From Streptomyces adelaidensis (GTDB lineage Bacteria; Actinomycetota; Actinomycetes; Streptomycetales; Streptomycetaceae), in the NCBI RefSeq assembly GCF_016598475.1, contig NZ_JAEMUX010000047.1, forward strand, positions 1 to 64,000: 64,000 bases of DNA. Direction: 5' to 3'. Positions 33,436-40,978 of this stretch are shown here, piece after piece (positions within the stretch are counted from its first letter, which is position 1; each line of letters begins with the position of its first letter). Under the pieces are notes generated by a model. The model did no database searches and was not told the origin of the DNA. It saw only the letters and a program-made list of their open reading frames with translations. Position numbers and translations under genes: made by a program.

Positions 33436-35580
33436 TCACAACGGCAGGTCGGGGGAGCTCGGGCGGTCGGGTCCGGCCATGAGCCAGCGCACGTTTCTGC
33501 CGATCCGCGAATTGCCGAGCGTACGCAGGGCGTCGTCGCTCACGCCGGCCGCCAGCGCCTCGGCGCGTTCGTTCTCCCCGGCCTTGCGCAGTTCCATGAC
33601 CTGGTGCGCGCGGACGAGGAGGGTCACGGGCGAGGTGTCACCCAGGTCACGGCGGGCCTGCTCGAGGGCGAGTTCGGCCAGCGCGACGGCCCGCTCCGTG
33701 TCGCCGTCCCTGGACGCCGCGCGGGCGAGGGTCAGCAACTGGAAGGGGTCTTCCGGGTCGTCGGAGGAGTCCGTCCCGGGTGTCGCGTCGAGCGCCCCCT
33801 GTACGGCGGCGTCGGCGCGTGGGCGGTCCGCGCCCAGGGCACGCTCCGCCTCTCGGGTGTGCCGGTAGGTCACCCCGAGATCACGCGCCTGGGCGGCCGC
33901 CTCCGCGAGTGTCCGGGCCAACTCGTCCCGTACCCGGACCGTGGCCTCGTGGTCGGGGCCGAGCAGACGCTCGTGATCGGCCAGCATCCGGGTCCTCAGC
34001 TCAAGGGCCCGGTCGACGTCTCCGGTCAACGAGCAGGCCATCGCCAGGGCCTCCCGTACGGCGTCGGTCTCCACGTCGTACGGGCCGAAAGCGCGCAGCG
34101 CGGCGACGAGCGCACGCTCGCACAGCGACACTGCGCGCGGGGGTTCGCTCATCACGAGCATCACGCCTGCCTGGGCGAAGAGATCCGCGGTGTCCGGCGT
34201 GTCCTCCTCCGCCGGATACAGGGCCGCCAAGGCCTCCACATGCGTCGCCCAGACGCGCCTCTCGGGTCCCAACGTGTCCTGTACGACGCTTCCTTCGACC
34301 CGCTCGCCCGCCCGCGACCGGTCCAGTCTCGCCTGCGCCTCGGCCAACCGCGCCTCCGAGTCGGCCCGATTGAACCGCGACTCGGCGAGAGACAGCAGCT
34401 GGACGGCGACGCGGCGACCGCCGACCGTGTCGGTCTTCGTCCGGTGGGGGTCCTCGGGATCCGGTGTACGGGTCACCGCCCGCACGAGCCGATGGACCGA
34501 GATCGTCCCGTCCCGCACGGTGATCATGCTGTGCGCGGTCAGCCGCCGGATCGCCTCCGTCGCGCCCAGTGGGTCGCCGGGCAGCTCGACGTACGCGCGG
34601 GGAACCCCCTCCGGGCCCAGCCAGGCGAGGGTCTGCAGCAACATGCCCGCCTTCGGGGTGTCCGCGAGCCGGTCGAGGGTCACCCGCCAGACCCGCGCGA
34701 CGGTGCGCTCCGCGTCACCGCCCTCCGGACCTGAGGCGTACAGGGCGGCGGGCCGCGCGGCCAGGAGCCCCAGATACGCCCTCGGACCGATCCCCGCCTC
34801 CCGGCAGTACGCGGCGGCCTGGTCGATCGCCAGGGGCAGGCACCCCAGTTCGGCGCACAGTTCCTCCACGCCGTCGGCCGGTCCGCCGTAGATGCGGGTG
34901 AACAGCTCCACCGCCTCGCCGAGTCGAAGGACATCCAAGTCCAGCGTCCGTGCGAGTGCCCGCCAACTCGTCGCGCCCCGGCGGGTGGTGACGAGGAACC
35001 GGCCGTTCGCCGCCCGTGCGAGCAGCGGCTCGATGTCGGCGGGGTCGTCGACGTTGTCGAGGACGAGGAGCCAGCCGTCGTGGGCGGCCAGCCACCGAAG
35101 CGTACGTTCCCGGAGGGCCGCCTCCGGGAGGGTGCCGGCCAGCGCGGGCTGGAGGGCCCGGCCGAGGTCGGCGAGGCCGGTGTCCAGCTGGGTCCGGGAC
35201 TCGGCGGTGATCCACCAGACGGGGTTGACGTCGGCGGCCCGCCGGGCGGCCCACTCCGCCGCCAGTGTGGATTTGCCGACGCCGCCGAGCCCGTGCACGG
35301 CGTGCACCACGACTCCACCGGGCGTCTCGAACGCCTCGTCCAGCAGGGCCAGTTCACGTTCACGGCCGACGAACTGCACGGTACGCCGGGGCAGATGGCG
35401 CACCGGTCCGCCGACCGGCGCGAGCGCGAGCGCCTCCACGGGCAGTACGGTCGCCCGCTCGACCTGCGTGACGAAGTCGCCGGTGGCGACCTGCCCGATG
35501 TCCCGCCCGGCCGCGACGGACCGCTCCCCGGACGCCTCCACCGAAGGCTCGCCGGCCCCCTCCCCCGATGCGCCACTCAC
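33436..35580 (-). CDS. NB-ARC ATPase with TPR-like C-terminus and N-terminal Gly/Ala motif
   Basis: A 714-aa STAND signalling ATPase. Residues 16-35 carry ASGERSVAAGRDIGQVATGD, the motif that recurs in the two proteins at 37.8-38.7 kb. The NB-ARC domain follows: FVGRERELALLDEAF, Walker A GLGGVGKST, Walker B WLLVLDNVDD, and GCLPLAIDQAAAY (the GLPL region). A winged helix (AHSMITVRDGTISVHRLVRA) and about 300 residues of TPR-like helices (RAVSLCERALVAALRAFGPYD, DRALELRTRMLADHERLLGPD) complete it. No effector domain is fused, so output is presumably through a partner. Such ATPases oligomerise on sensing a ligand. Remnants of two small genes lie upstream on the same strand. Confidence 0.93.
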   Translation of the reverse strand: MSGASGEGAGEPSVEASGERSVAAGRDIGQVATGDFVTQVERATVLPVEALALAPVGGPVRHLPRRTVQFVGRERELALLDEAFETPGGVVVHAVHGLGGVGKSTLAAEWAARRAADVNPVWWITAESRTQLDTGLADLGRALQPALAGTLPEAALRERTLRWLAAHDGWLLVLDNVDDPADIEPLLARAANGRFLVTTRRGATSWRALARTLDLDVLRLGEAVELFTRIYGGPADGVEELCAELGCLPLAIDQAAAYCREAGIGPRAYLGLLAARPAALYASGPEGGDAERTVARVWRVTLDRLADTPKAGMLLQTLAWLGPEGVPRAYVELPGDPLGATEAIRRLTAHSMITVRDGTISVHRLVRAVTRTPDPEDPHRTKTDTVGGRRVAVQLLSLAESRFNRADSEARLAEAQARLDRSRAGERVEGSVVQDTLGPERRVWATHVEALAALYPAEEDTPDTADLFAQAGVMLVMSEPPRAVSLCERALVAALRAFGPYDVETDAVREALAMACSLTGDVDRALELRTRMLADHERLLGPDHEATVRVRDELARTLAEAAAQARDLGVTYRHTREAERALGADRPRADAAVQGALDATPGTDSSDDPEDPFQLLTLARAASRDGDTERAVALAELALEQARRDLGDTSPVTLLVRAHQVMELRKAGENERAEALAAGVSDDALRTLGNSRIGRNVRWLMAGPDRPSSPDLPL

Positions 35581-35642
35581 GCGTTCGCCCCCGTCCGTGC
35601 CCGATCCGTGGGAAACATCATGACGGCTGTGGTGCGGTGAAG

Positions 35643-35792
35643 TCAGGGGGCCGGGAGCCCGGACGGGGCATGGCGTTCCAGTTCCTCGAACTCCTCGACG
35701 GACACCTGCGGCGGCCGGTGCTCGGCCCCCGGGGTCATGGCGTCACCTCCTCGACTCCATGGTGCGCTGACCGGCGCGTCCTGCACGCTCAT
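35643..35792 (-). pseudogene. Short remnant resembling the start of a Uma2-type protein
   Basis: A 49-codon frame with GGGAGGG before ATG 35792; an internal ATG at 35738 has a very strong GAGGAGGTGACGCC. The peptide ends QVSVEEFEELERHAPSGLPA and then stops. The EEFEELERHAP segment is like the N-terminus of Streptomyces Uma2-family (restriction-endonuclease fold) proteins, which normally continue for about 150 residues more. Either a truncated gene or a real micro-protein upstream of the NB-ARC gene. Confidence 0.45.
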
Positions 35793-35920
35793 ACGTCCCT
35801 CCCGTCCGACGGGCCCCCGACGGGAGGCCCGCCCTGCGCGTCGTCCGCCCAACCCATGAGGCGGTCGATCCAGGCGTCGGCCGCCGCCAGTTCCTCCGCC
35901 GTGAAGGGCCCGTGTTCTGC
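35789..35920 (-). pseudogene. C-terminal remnant of an unidentified gene
   Basis: The open frame after a TAG at 35923 reads GPFTAEELAAADAWIDRLMG and continues WADDAQGG to a TGA that overlaps the next ATG by 4 nt. It has good coding character and a coupled stop but no possible start, so it is the tail of a lost gene. Family not recognised. Confidence 0.45.
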
Positions 35921-35995
35921 CTACGGGCGTCGGGTCCCGGGGCTCAAGCTCCGGTTCGATCTTGCTCCGGAGATCGTTCTGCTGGACGCTGAGGC

Positions 35996-36850
35996 ATGCA
36001 GAATCTGCCGACATTCGTATTGGTTCACGGGGCCTTCGCGAACTCGTTCTCGTTCGCGCCGCTACAGGCCGAACTCGCCTTGCTCGGGCACCGATCGGTC
36101 GCGGTCGACCTTCCGGGGCACGGATTCGAGGCGACGTTCCCCGCGGCCTACCAGGCTCCCCAGGATCTCGACGCACTCGCCGCGGAACCGGGGAGCATCA
36201 AGGGAGTCACGCTCGCCGACAATGCCGCCCGCGTGATCGAAGTCCTCGAACGGGCCAAGCGGAACGGGCCCACCATCCTCGTCGCCCACAGCAGGGGCGG
36301 CATCACGACCACCGCCGTCGCCAACGCCCGGCCCGAGCTGATCGACCGGATCGCTTACGTCTCCGCCTGGTGCCCCGTCGATCTGGACGTGAGCGACTAC
36401 TACGCGCAGCCGGAGATGGCGGACGTCGACGCGGGGGCCTTCGTCGCCACGCTCGTCGGGAACCCGGCCGAACTCGGTCTGCTCCGGACCAACTTCCGCA
36501 CCGCCGATCCGACGGCGCTCGACGCGTTCAAGCGAGCGTTCGCCGCCGACCTCACCGATGACGAATTCCGGACCTTCCTGAACACCTTCCAGCCTGATGA
36601 GAACCTCGACGCCGGTACGTCCGCCGACCGGGCACAGGCCACGACCTGGGGGCGGATTCCCAAGACCTATGTGCGCCTGGACGCCGATGCCAGCCTTCCG
36701 CTCGCCGTGCAGGACCGCATGATCCGCGAGGCCGACACGCTCACACCCGACAACCCCTTCGACGTCCGGACACTCGAGGGGAGTCACCTGCGCTGGCTCG
36801 TCCACCCGAAGCCCGCCGCCGAGCTGCTCGCCGGACTCGCAGCGCGCTGA
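35996..36850 (+). CDS. Alpha/beta hydrolase
   Basis: A 284-aa cytoplasmic hydrolase. It opens FVLVHGAFANSFSFAPLQ (oxyanion HG), has nucleophile elbow VAHSRGG and the final histidine in LEGSHLRWLVHP; the acid is probably among the residues near AQATTWGRIPKTYVRLDAD. It is similar in layout to esterase or salicylate-esterase-like enzymes. It lies between the NB-ARC gene and the M56 operon but faces the other way, so a link is not implied. Confidence 0.88.
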   Translation: MQNLPTFVLVHGAFANSFSFAPLQAELALLGHRSVAVDLPGHGFEATFPAAYQAPQDLDALAAEPGSIKGVTLADNAARVIEVLERAKRNGPTILVAHSRGGITTTAVANARPELIDRIAYVSAWCPVDLDVSDYYAQPEMADVDAGAFVATLVGNPAELGLLRTNFRTADPTALDAFKRAFAADLTDDEFRTFLNTFQPDENLDAGTSADRAQATTWGRIPKTYVRLDADASLPLAVQDRMIREADTLTPDNPFDVRTLEGSHLRWLVHPKPAAELLAGLAAR

Positions 36851-36868
36851 GCCGCGTACGTCGCGTGG

Positions 36869-37804
36869 TCAGAGGGTCCCCAGTGCCGGTGCGAAGGCGA
36901 TGAGGAGCGGGAGGAGGGCGAGGAGCGCGGCGGCGGTCGTGGTGGCCGCGCGGCTGGTGCGGTCCAGGCGGGGCGGCGGCTCCAGCAGGCGGTCCACCCG
37001 GTCGCCCAGCAGGCGGTGGGTGTTGGCGCAGCTCAGCACGCCCCGGTGCTGGTTGAGTTCGATGAGGGCGAGCGCGGTGGTGAGGTGGCCGCAGCGGCGC
37101 GATGCCGTGTCGTCGGCGGCCAGTTCGACGAGGCGGTGGGTCTGGTCGGCGAAGTGGGCGAAGAGGGGGATGCGCGGGAAGCCCGTGGCGAGGGCGGTGG
37201 AGAGGTGGAGCAGCCAGTCGTGGCGGGCGCGGGCGTGGCCCAGCTCGTGGGCGAGCACGGCGTCCAGCTGACGGTCGCTCAGCTTGGTCAACGCCCCTGT
37301 GGTGACGACCAGTTGGGGTACGGCTCCCGGCATGAGCCAGGCGTCCGGGTACTCGTCCTCCAGGACCAGCAACGGCCCCTTCGTCTGCGGCAGACCGGCC
37401 GGCAGGTCAGGGGCGCGTTCCCGCAGTTGCGCGCGCCGCAGCTGACGGCGGCGCCGGGCATCGACGAGCTCCCGCGCGAGCATGGCACCGCTCCACGCCG
37501 CCCCGCAGGCCAGCAGCAGCGTCAGTACGGCCGTCCAGGGCGGCGCGGCCGTCAGGTCGTACGCGGCGGTCACGGCCGGCGGCGCCGGCGCGAAGGCGTG
37601 GGTCCGGACCGTCTCGAACACCCCCGCCGCGCCGAGCACCAGCGCCGCGAGACAGCTCAGCAGTGCCGCCGCCACCAGGCACTGCCACACCCACAGCGCG
37701 ACCACGGGTTCCCGCTCGGGCCACACCGCCCTCAGCAGGGCGCGGGGGCCCAGCACTGCGGCGGTCAGGGCCACGGCGGTGAGAAGCAGCAGGAGAACGG
37801 TCAC
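36869..37804 (-). CDS. M56-family (BlaR1/MecR1-type) membrane metallopeptidase
   Basis: A 311-aa integral membrane zinc peptidase: N-terminal helix (TVLLLLLTAVALTAAVLGPRA), further helices near 40-60 and 95-110, the zinc motif HELGH in VLAHELGHARARHDW facing the cytoplasm, the distal glutamate probably in RLVELAADD, and a C-terminal helix. There is no penicillin-sensor domain. M56 genes in Streptomyces usually sit beside a BlaI-type repressor gene, which is absent here. Its GTG overlaps the stop of the 93-aa gene by 4 nt, making it the third gene of a coupled operon. Confidence 0.9.
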   Translation of the reverse strand: MTVLLLLLTAVALTAAVLGPRALLRAVWPEREPVVALWVWQCLVAAALLSCLAALVLGAAGVFETVRTHAFAPAPPAVTAAYDLTAAPPWTAVLTLLLACGAAWSGAMLARELVDARRRRQLRRAQLRERAPDLPAGLPQTKGPLLVLEDEYPDAWLMPGAVPQLVVTTGALTKLSDRQLDAVLAHELGHARARHDWLLHLSTALATGFPRIPLFAHFADQTHRLVELAADDTASRRCGHLTTALALIELNQHRGVLSCANTHRLLGDRVDRLLEPPPRLDRTSRAATTTAAALLALLPLLIAFAPALGTL

Positions 37805-38082
37805 GTCATTGGGTCCGGTTCCTGTCGGGGGTCGGGCGGGGCGGGAGGAGCGAACGAAGCATCCTCCACGGCCCGAGTGAACACGCTACCGGTGAACGGG
37901 GCGGATGCCACCGGCGTAAGCACTCCTGATCGCGTCGGTCCGGCGGGCCCGACGAAGGTCGGGACCGCGTGGTCCCCGGTGAAGGCCATGTTCCCGGTGA
38001 AGGCCATGCCGATCGACCGGCCCGCCGCGATCGATCTCTCGCCCGACGACTCCGCCGCCGCCCCGGTGTCCGTACCACCCAT
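37801..38082 (-). CDS. 93-aa protein with Gly/Ala signalling-like motif
   Basis: A small, mostly unstructured protein. Residues 12-30 carry SSGERSIAAGRSIGMAFTG, followed at once by an echo, NMAFTGD. The rest is Pro/Ala/Thr-rich and no membrane helix is present. The motif matches that at the start of the NB-ARC protein nearly residue for residue (SGERS[VI]AAGR). Its ATG overlaps the stop of the membrane-protein gene by 1 nt, and its stop overlaps the M56 start. It could be an adaptor between ATPase and peptidase; that is inference. Confidence 0.78.
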   Translation of the reverse strand: MGGTDTGAAAESSGERSIAAGRSIGMAFTGNMAFTGDHAVPTFVGPAGPTRSGVLTPVASAPFTGSVFTRAVEDASFAPPAPPDPRQEPDPMT

Positions 38083-38678
38083 CAGGTGCCCGTGGACGCC
38101 GAGCCGATGTCACCGCCCGCCGCGATGGAGCCGTGGCCGGAAGCGGTCACGCTTCGGTCGGTAGCGGGTGTGCCGGCGGGCGGTGGGGTGGGCGGGTTCT
38201 GCGGCGGGACGGCCGGCGGGGTCGCGCCACCGGTCGAGGCCGCACCGATGCTGCCGCCCGCGGCGATCGCGCTCCGGCCGGAGGCGGTCACGCTGTCGGC
38301 CGGGGCGACCGGGGCGGGGGCCGGAGCAGGGGCCGGAGCAGGGGCCGGAGCGGGGGCCGGAGCGGGGGCCGGAGCCGGCGGCGTGACGGTGGTTCCGGCC
38401 GTCGACGCGCTGCCGATGTCGCCGCCCGCGGCGATCGCGCCGGCACCGGAGGCGTCGACGGTCCGCGAAGGGGGCGTGGGCGGGACGGGAGGGGGCGGCG
38501 TCGAGCCGCCGAACTGCACGATGGCGGCGAGCACGAACCCGAAGACACCCACGGACCCACCAGCCACACTCGCGATCTGGTCGGCCGACCCCAGATCGAC
38601 GAAGGCGAACCCGACCAGCGCGACCACACCCACCCCGGCGATCCCTAGACCGGCCCATGCCCATGGTTTCAGCGTCAT
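38082..38678 (-). CDS. Two-helix membrane protein with three Gly/Ala motifs
   Basis: A 198-aa protein. Two membrane helices (WAWAGLGIAGVGVVALVGFA and IASVAGGSVGVFGFVLAAIV) make up the first 60 residues. The rest is a tail with three copies of the motif (ASGAGAIAAGGDIGSASTAG, ASGRSAIAAGGSIGAASTGG, ASGHGSIAAGGDIGSASTGT), the last at the very C-terminus, separated by Pro-rich spacers including a Pro-Ala run of about eleven units. ATG 38678 is the start because the helices begin there; no strong ribosome site is seen. First gene of the three-gene operon. The design, a membrane anchor with a repeated docking tail, resembles an effector recruited by homotypic contacts. Confidence 0.82.
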   Translation of the reverse strand: MTLKPWAWAGLGIAGVGVVALVGFAFVDLGSADQIASVAGGSVGVFGFVLAAIVQFGGSTPPPPVPPTPPSRTVDASGAGAIAAGGDIGSASTAGTTVTPPAPAPAPAPAPAPAPAPAPAPAPVAPADSVTASGRSAIAAGGSIGAASTGGATPPAVPPQNPPTPPPAGTPATDRSVTASGHGSIAAGGDIGSASTGT

Positions 38679-38969
38679 GGGGGCATTGTGGCGCGCATCG
38701 GGGGCGTATGGGGGTGGAGCCACCCAAGTCGGTACGGACGGACGGACGGGCCGGCAGGGTTCACCCGGCGATGCTCGGGCTGCCGCCGCTCCGCTCGCCG
38801 GTGCCGACCAACAGGGCTGCCCGGGAAGGGAGGTTGGTGAGCATCGGCGGGCAGTCCACCCAGCGGCGAACGACTGGGGAGTCGGACGCGTCGTGTTCTT
38901 GCGTCCAACTCCCACCGTGGGAAGCGTGCCTCGCCGTGGACCGTGTCCCGCCGCCCCGTCGGCGGCCGG

Positions 38970-39632
38970 TTACTTCACCTTCCGCAGGCCCAGCGGTCCA
39001 GCGATCTCCTCCGCCATGACCTTGCCCGCCTCGAACTCCAGGGTCTCGTCGCCCATCAGTTCCTCGTCGGTGTCGAGGCCGTCGAGCTCGGCGAGGGGCT
39101 GGTTGAGGCGGACGTGGGCGACGATGGACTGGAGGGCGCGGAGGGTGGCGGAGGCGGTGGAGCCCCAGTTGGAGAAGTAGGAGAACTGCCACCACCAGAG
39201 GGCCTCGGTCGTGCGGCCCGCGCGGTAGTGGGCCATGCCGTGGCGGAGATCGGCGATGACGTCGGAGAGGTCGTCGGAGATACGGGCCGGGACGGGCGCC
39301 TTGCGGGGCTCGTACGGGTCGAAGACCTCGGAGTAGACATCGACCGGTTCCAGCATCAGGGCGAGGCGTTCGCGCAGGTCGTCGACGTCCGGCTCCGGGC
39401 CCGGGTCGGGCTCGTAGCGCTCGTCGGGCACGATGTCCTCGTGCGCGCCGAGGCGGCCGCCCGCCAGGAGGAGCTGGGAGACCTCCAGGAGGAGGAAGGG
39501 GACGGCCGAGTCCGGCTCGTCGCCCTTGGCCACCTCGGTGACGGCGACCAGGAAGCTCTCGATCTGGTCCGCGATCTGGACCGCGAAGTCGTCCGGGTTG
39601 AGGCCGGTCGCGTGCAGCGTGGCGTCAGACAT
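38970..39632 (-). CDS. DUF5063-family protein
   Basis: A 220-aa acidic, helical, soluble protein (LNPDDFAVQIADQIESFLVAV, PFLLLEVSQLLLAGGRLG, SDVIADLRHGMAHYRAGRTT, ALWWWQFSYFSNWGS). The family sits downstream of recR in Streptomyces and has no proven role. It overlaps the recR stop by 8 nt, so it belongs to the ybaB-recR operon. The 291 bp between it and the membrane-protein gene (38679-38969) hold nothing recognised. Confidence 0.85.
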   Translation of the reverse strand: MSDATLHATGLNPDDFAVQIADQIESFLVAVTEVAKGDEPDSAVPFLLLEVSQLLLAGGRLGAHEDIVPDERYEPDPGPEPDVDDLRERLALMLEPVDVYSEVFDPYEPRKAPVPARISDDLSDVIADLRHGMAHYRAGRTTEALWWWQFSYFSNWGSTASATLRALQSIVAHVRLNQPLAELDGLDTDEELMGDETLEFEAGKVMAEEIAGPLGLRKVK

Positions 39633-40224
39633 CCAGCAATCGTCTCCCCTCGAAGGCGCGACCGAGGGTCACCTCGTCCGCGTATTCCAGGTCGCCGCCC
39701 ACCGGGAGGCCGCTGGCCAGGCGGGTGACCTTGAGGCCCATGGGTTTGATCATGCGGGCGAGGTACGTGGCCGTGGCCTCGCCTTCGAGATTCGGGTCCG
39801 TGGCGAGGATCAGCTCGGTGACCGTCCCGTCGGCCAGGCGGGCCAGCAGTTCTCGTATGCGCAGGTCGTCGGGGCCGACGCCCTCGATCGGGCTGATCGC
39901 GCCGCCGAGGACGTGGTACCGGCCGCGGAACTCACGGGTCCGCTCGACGGCGACGACGTCCTTCGGTTCCTCCACGACGCAGATGACCGAGAGGTCGCGG
40001 CGGGTGTCGCGGCAGATACCGCACAGCTCTTCCTGCGCGACATTGCCGCAGGTCGCGCAGAAGCGGACCTTCGCCTTCACTTCGAGGAGGGCGTGCGCGA
40101 GACGCCGTACGTCCGTCGGCTCCGCCTGCAGGATGTGGAAGGCGATCCGCTGCGCGCTCTTGGGACCGACGCCGGGCAGCCGCCCCAGCTCGTCGATGAG
40201 GTCCTGGACCACGCCTTCGTACAC
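39625..40224 (-). CDS. recR: Recombination mediator RecR
   Basis: A 199-aa protein that helps load RecA at gaps with RecF/RecO. It has the helix-hairpin-helix LIDELGRLPGVGPKSAQRIAF, the four-cysteine zinc finger CATCGNVAQEELCGIC and the Toprim domain (LSVICVVEEPKDVVAVERT, ELILATDPNLEGEATA). It starts at GTG 40224, 111 bp after ybaB. Confidence 0.97.
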   Translation of the reverse strand: MYEGVVQDLIDELGRLPGVGPKSAQRIAFHILQAEPTDVRRLAHALLEVKAKVRFCATCGNVAQEELCGICRDTRRDLSVICVVEEPKDVVAVERTREFRGRYHVLGGAISPIEGVGPDDLRIRELLARLADGTVTELILATDPNLEGEATATYLARMIKPMGLKVTRLASGLPVGGDLEYADEVTLGRAFEGRRLLDV

Positions 40225-40335
40225 GGACTGCCGTCCTTCCTGGTGTCTATCAGTACGTACCGTAGTCGGCCGCGGCCGCTCCGAGGAAGGCGGTACGGGG
40301 CACGGATGGGCTCGGAGGGGGGTCGCTCGGGAGTG

Positions 40336-40683
40336 TCAGAAGGGCAGACCGGGAATGCCCGCGCCACCGCCGCCGAGGCCCTGGGCGAGGGGGCCCAGTT
40401 TCTGCTGCTGGAGGGTCTGGGCGTTCTCGGTGGCCGCCTGGACGGCCGCGACGACCAGGTCGGCGAGGGTCTCGGTGTCCTCGGGGTCCACGGCCTTGGG
40501 GTCGATCTTCAGCGCGCGCAGTTCGCCGGAGCCCGTGACCGTGGCCTTCACCAGGCCGCCGCCCGCCTGGCCGTCGACCTCCGTGTGCGCGAGCTCCTCC
40601 TGTGCCCGCGCCAGATCCTGCTGCATCTTCTGGGCCTGCTGGAGCAGCTGCTGCATGTTGGGCTGGCCACCACCGGGGATCAC
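40336..40683 (-). CDS. YbaB/EbfC nucleoid-associated protein
   Basis: A 115-aa DNA-binding protein: helix MQQLLQQAQKMQQDLARAQEELAHTEV, sheet GGGLVKATVTGSGELRALKI and a C-terminal Gln/Gly tail. It is usually encoded before recR. GTG 40683 follows GGGAG. An AT-rich palindrome lies just upstream of the ribosome site. Confidence 0.95.
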   Translation of the reverse strand: MIPGGGQPNMQQLLQQAQKMQQDLARAQEELAHTEVDGQAGGGLVKATVTGSGELRALKIDPKAVDPEDTETLADLVVAAVQAATENAQTLQQQKLGPLAQGLGGGGAGIPGLPF

Positions 40684-40695
40684 GATCAGCTCCCT

Positions 40696-40709
40696 AGTAC
40701 TTAAGTACT
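40696..40709. promoter_or_regulatory. Palindrome AGTACTTAAGTACT before ybaB
   Basis: A perfect 14-bp AT-rich palindrome, 12 bp upstream of the ybaB GTG, in otherwise GC-rich DNA. It could be an operator for the ybaB-recR operon or a hairpin next to the ribosome site. The rest of 40684-40978 is the divergent control region with the SLATT gene. Confidence 0.5.
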
Positions 40710-40978
40710 TAATGAGTTCTTGCGGTCGTTCCTGCGACCTGTGCGGTCGTCACGAGCCTACGTGGTCGATGCGGCCGCTGCCTTGCCACTCTTTCGAGTG
40801 AGTCGGCGGGGATTCGTATACCTGATCAAGGGCACCTTCCAGGGGGAAAAGCGATGAAAACGGGGTCTTCGCCACCCATTGGGAGGTAGGAAGGGTCCGG
40901 CCGCGTCAAGGTGCGTCAGCTCCGCACCTACGTGTGTCTCGCACTGTCGTCAGCAGCAACGTCAGTAGGGAGTGCCGG

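Noticed and set aside
33436..35580. Possible FxSxx-COOH (fxs) system around the NB-ARC-TPR protein
   Set aside because: No short peptide ending in FxSxx and no radical SAM or partner genes are present; the shared Gly/Ala motif is a different signal.
35930..35995. tRNA-like GGTTCGATC segment
   Set aside because: No acceptor stem or anticodon arm can be formed around it.
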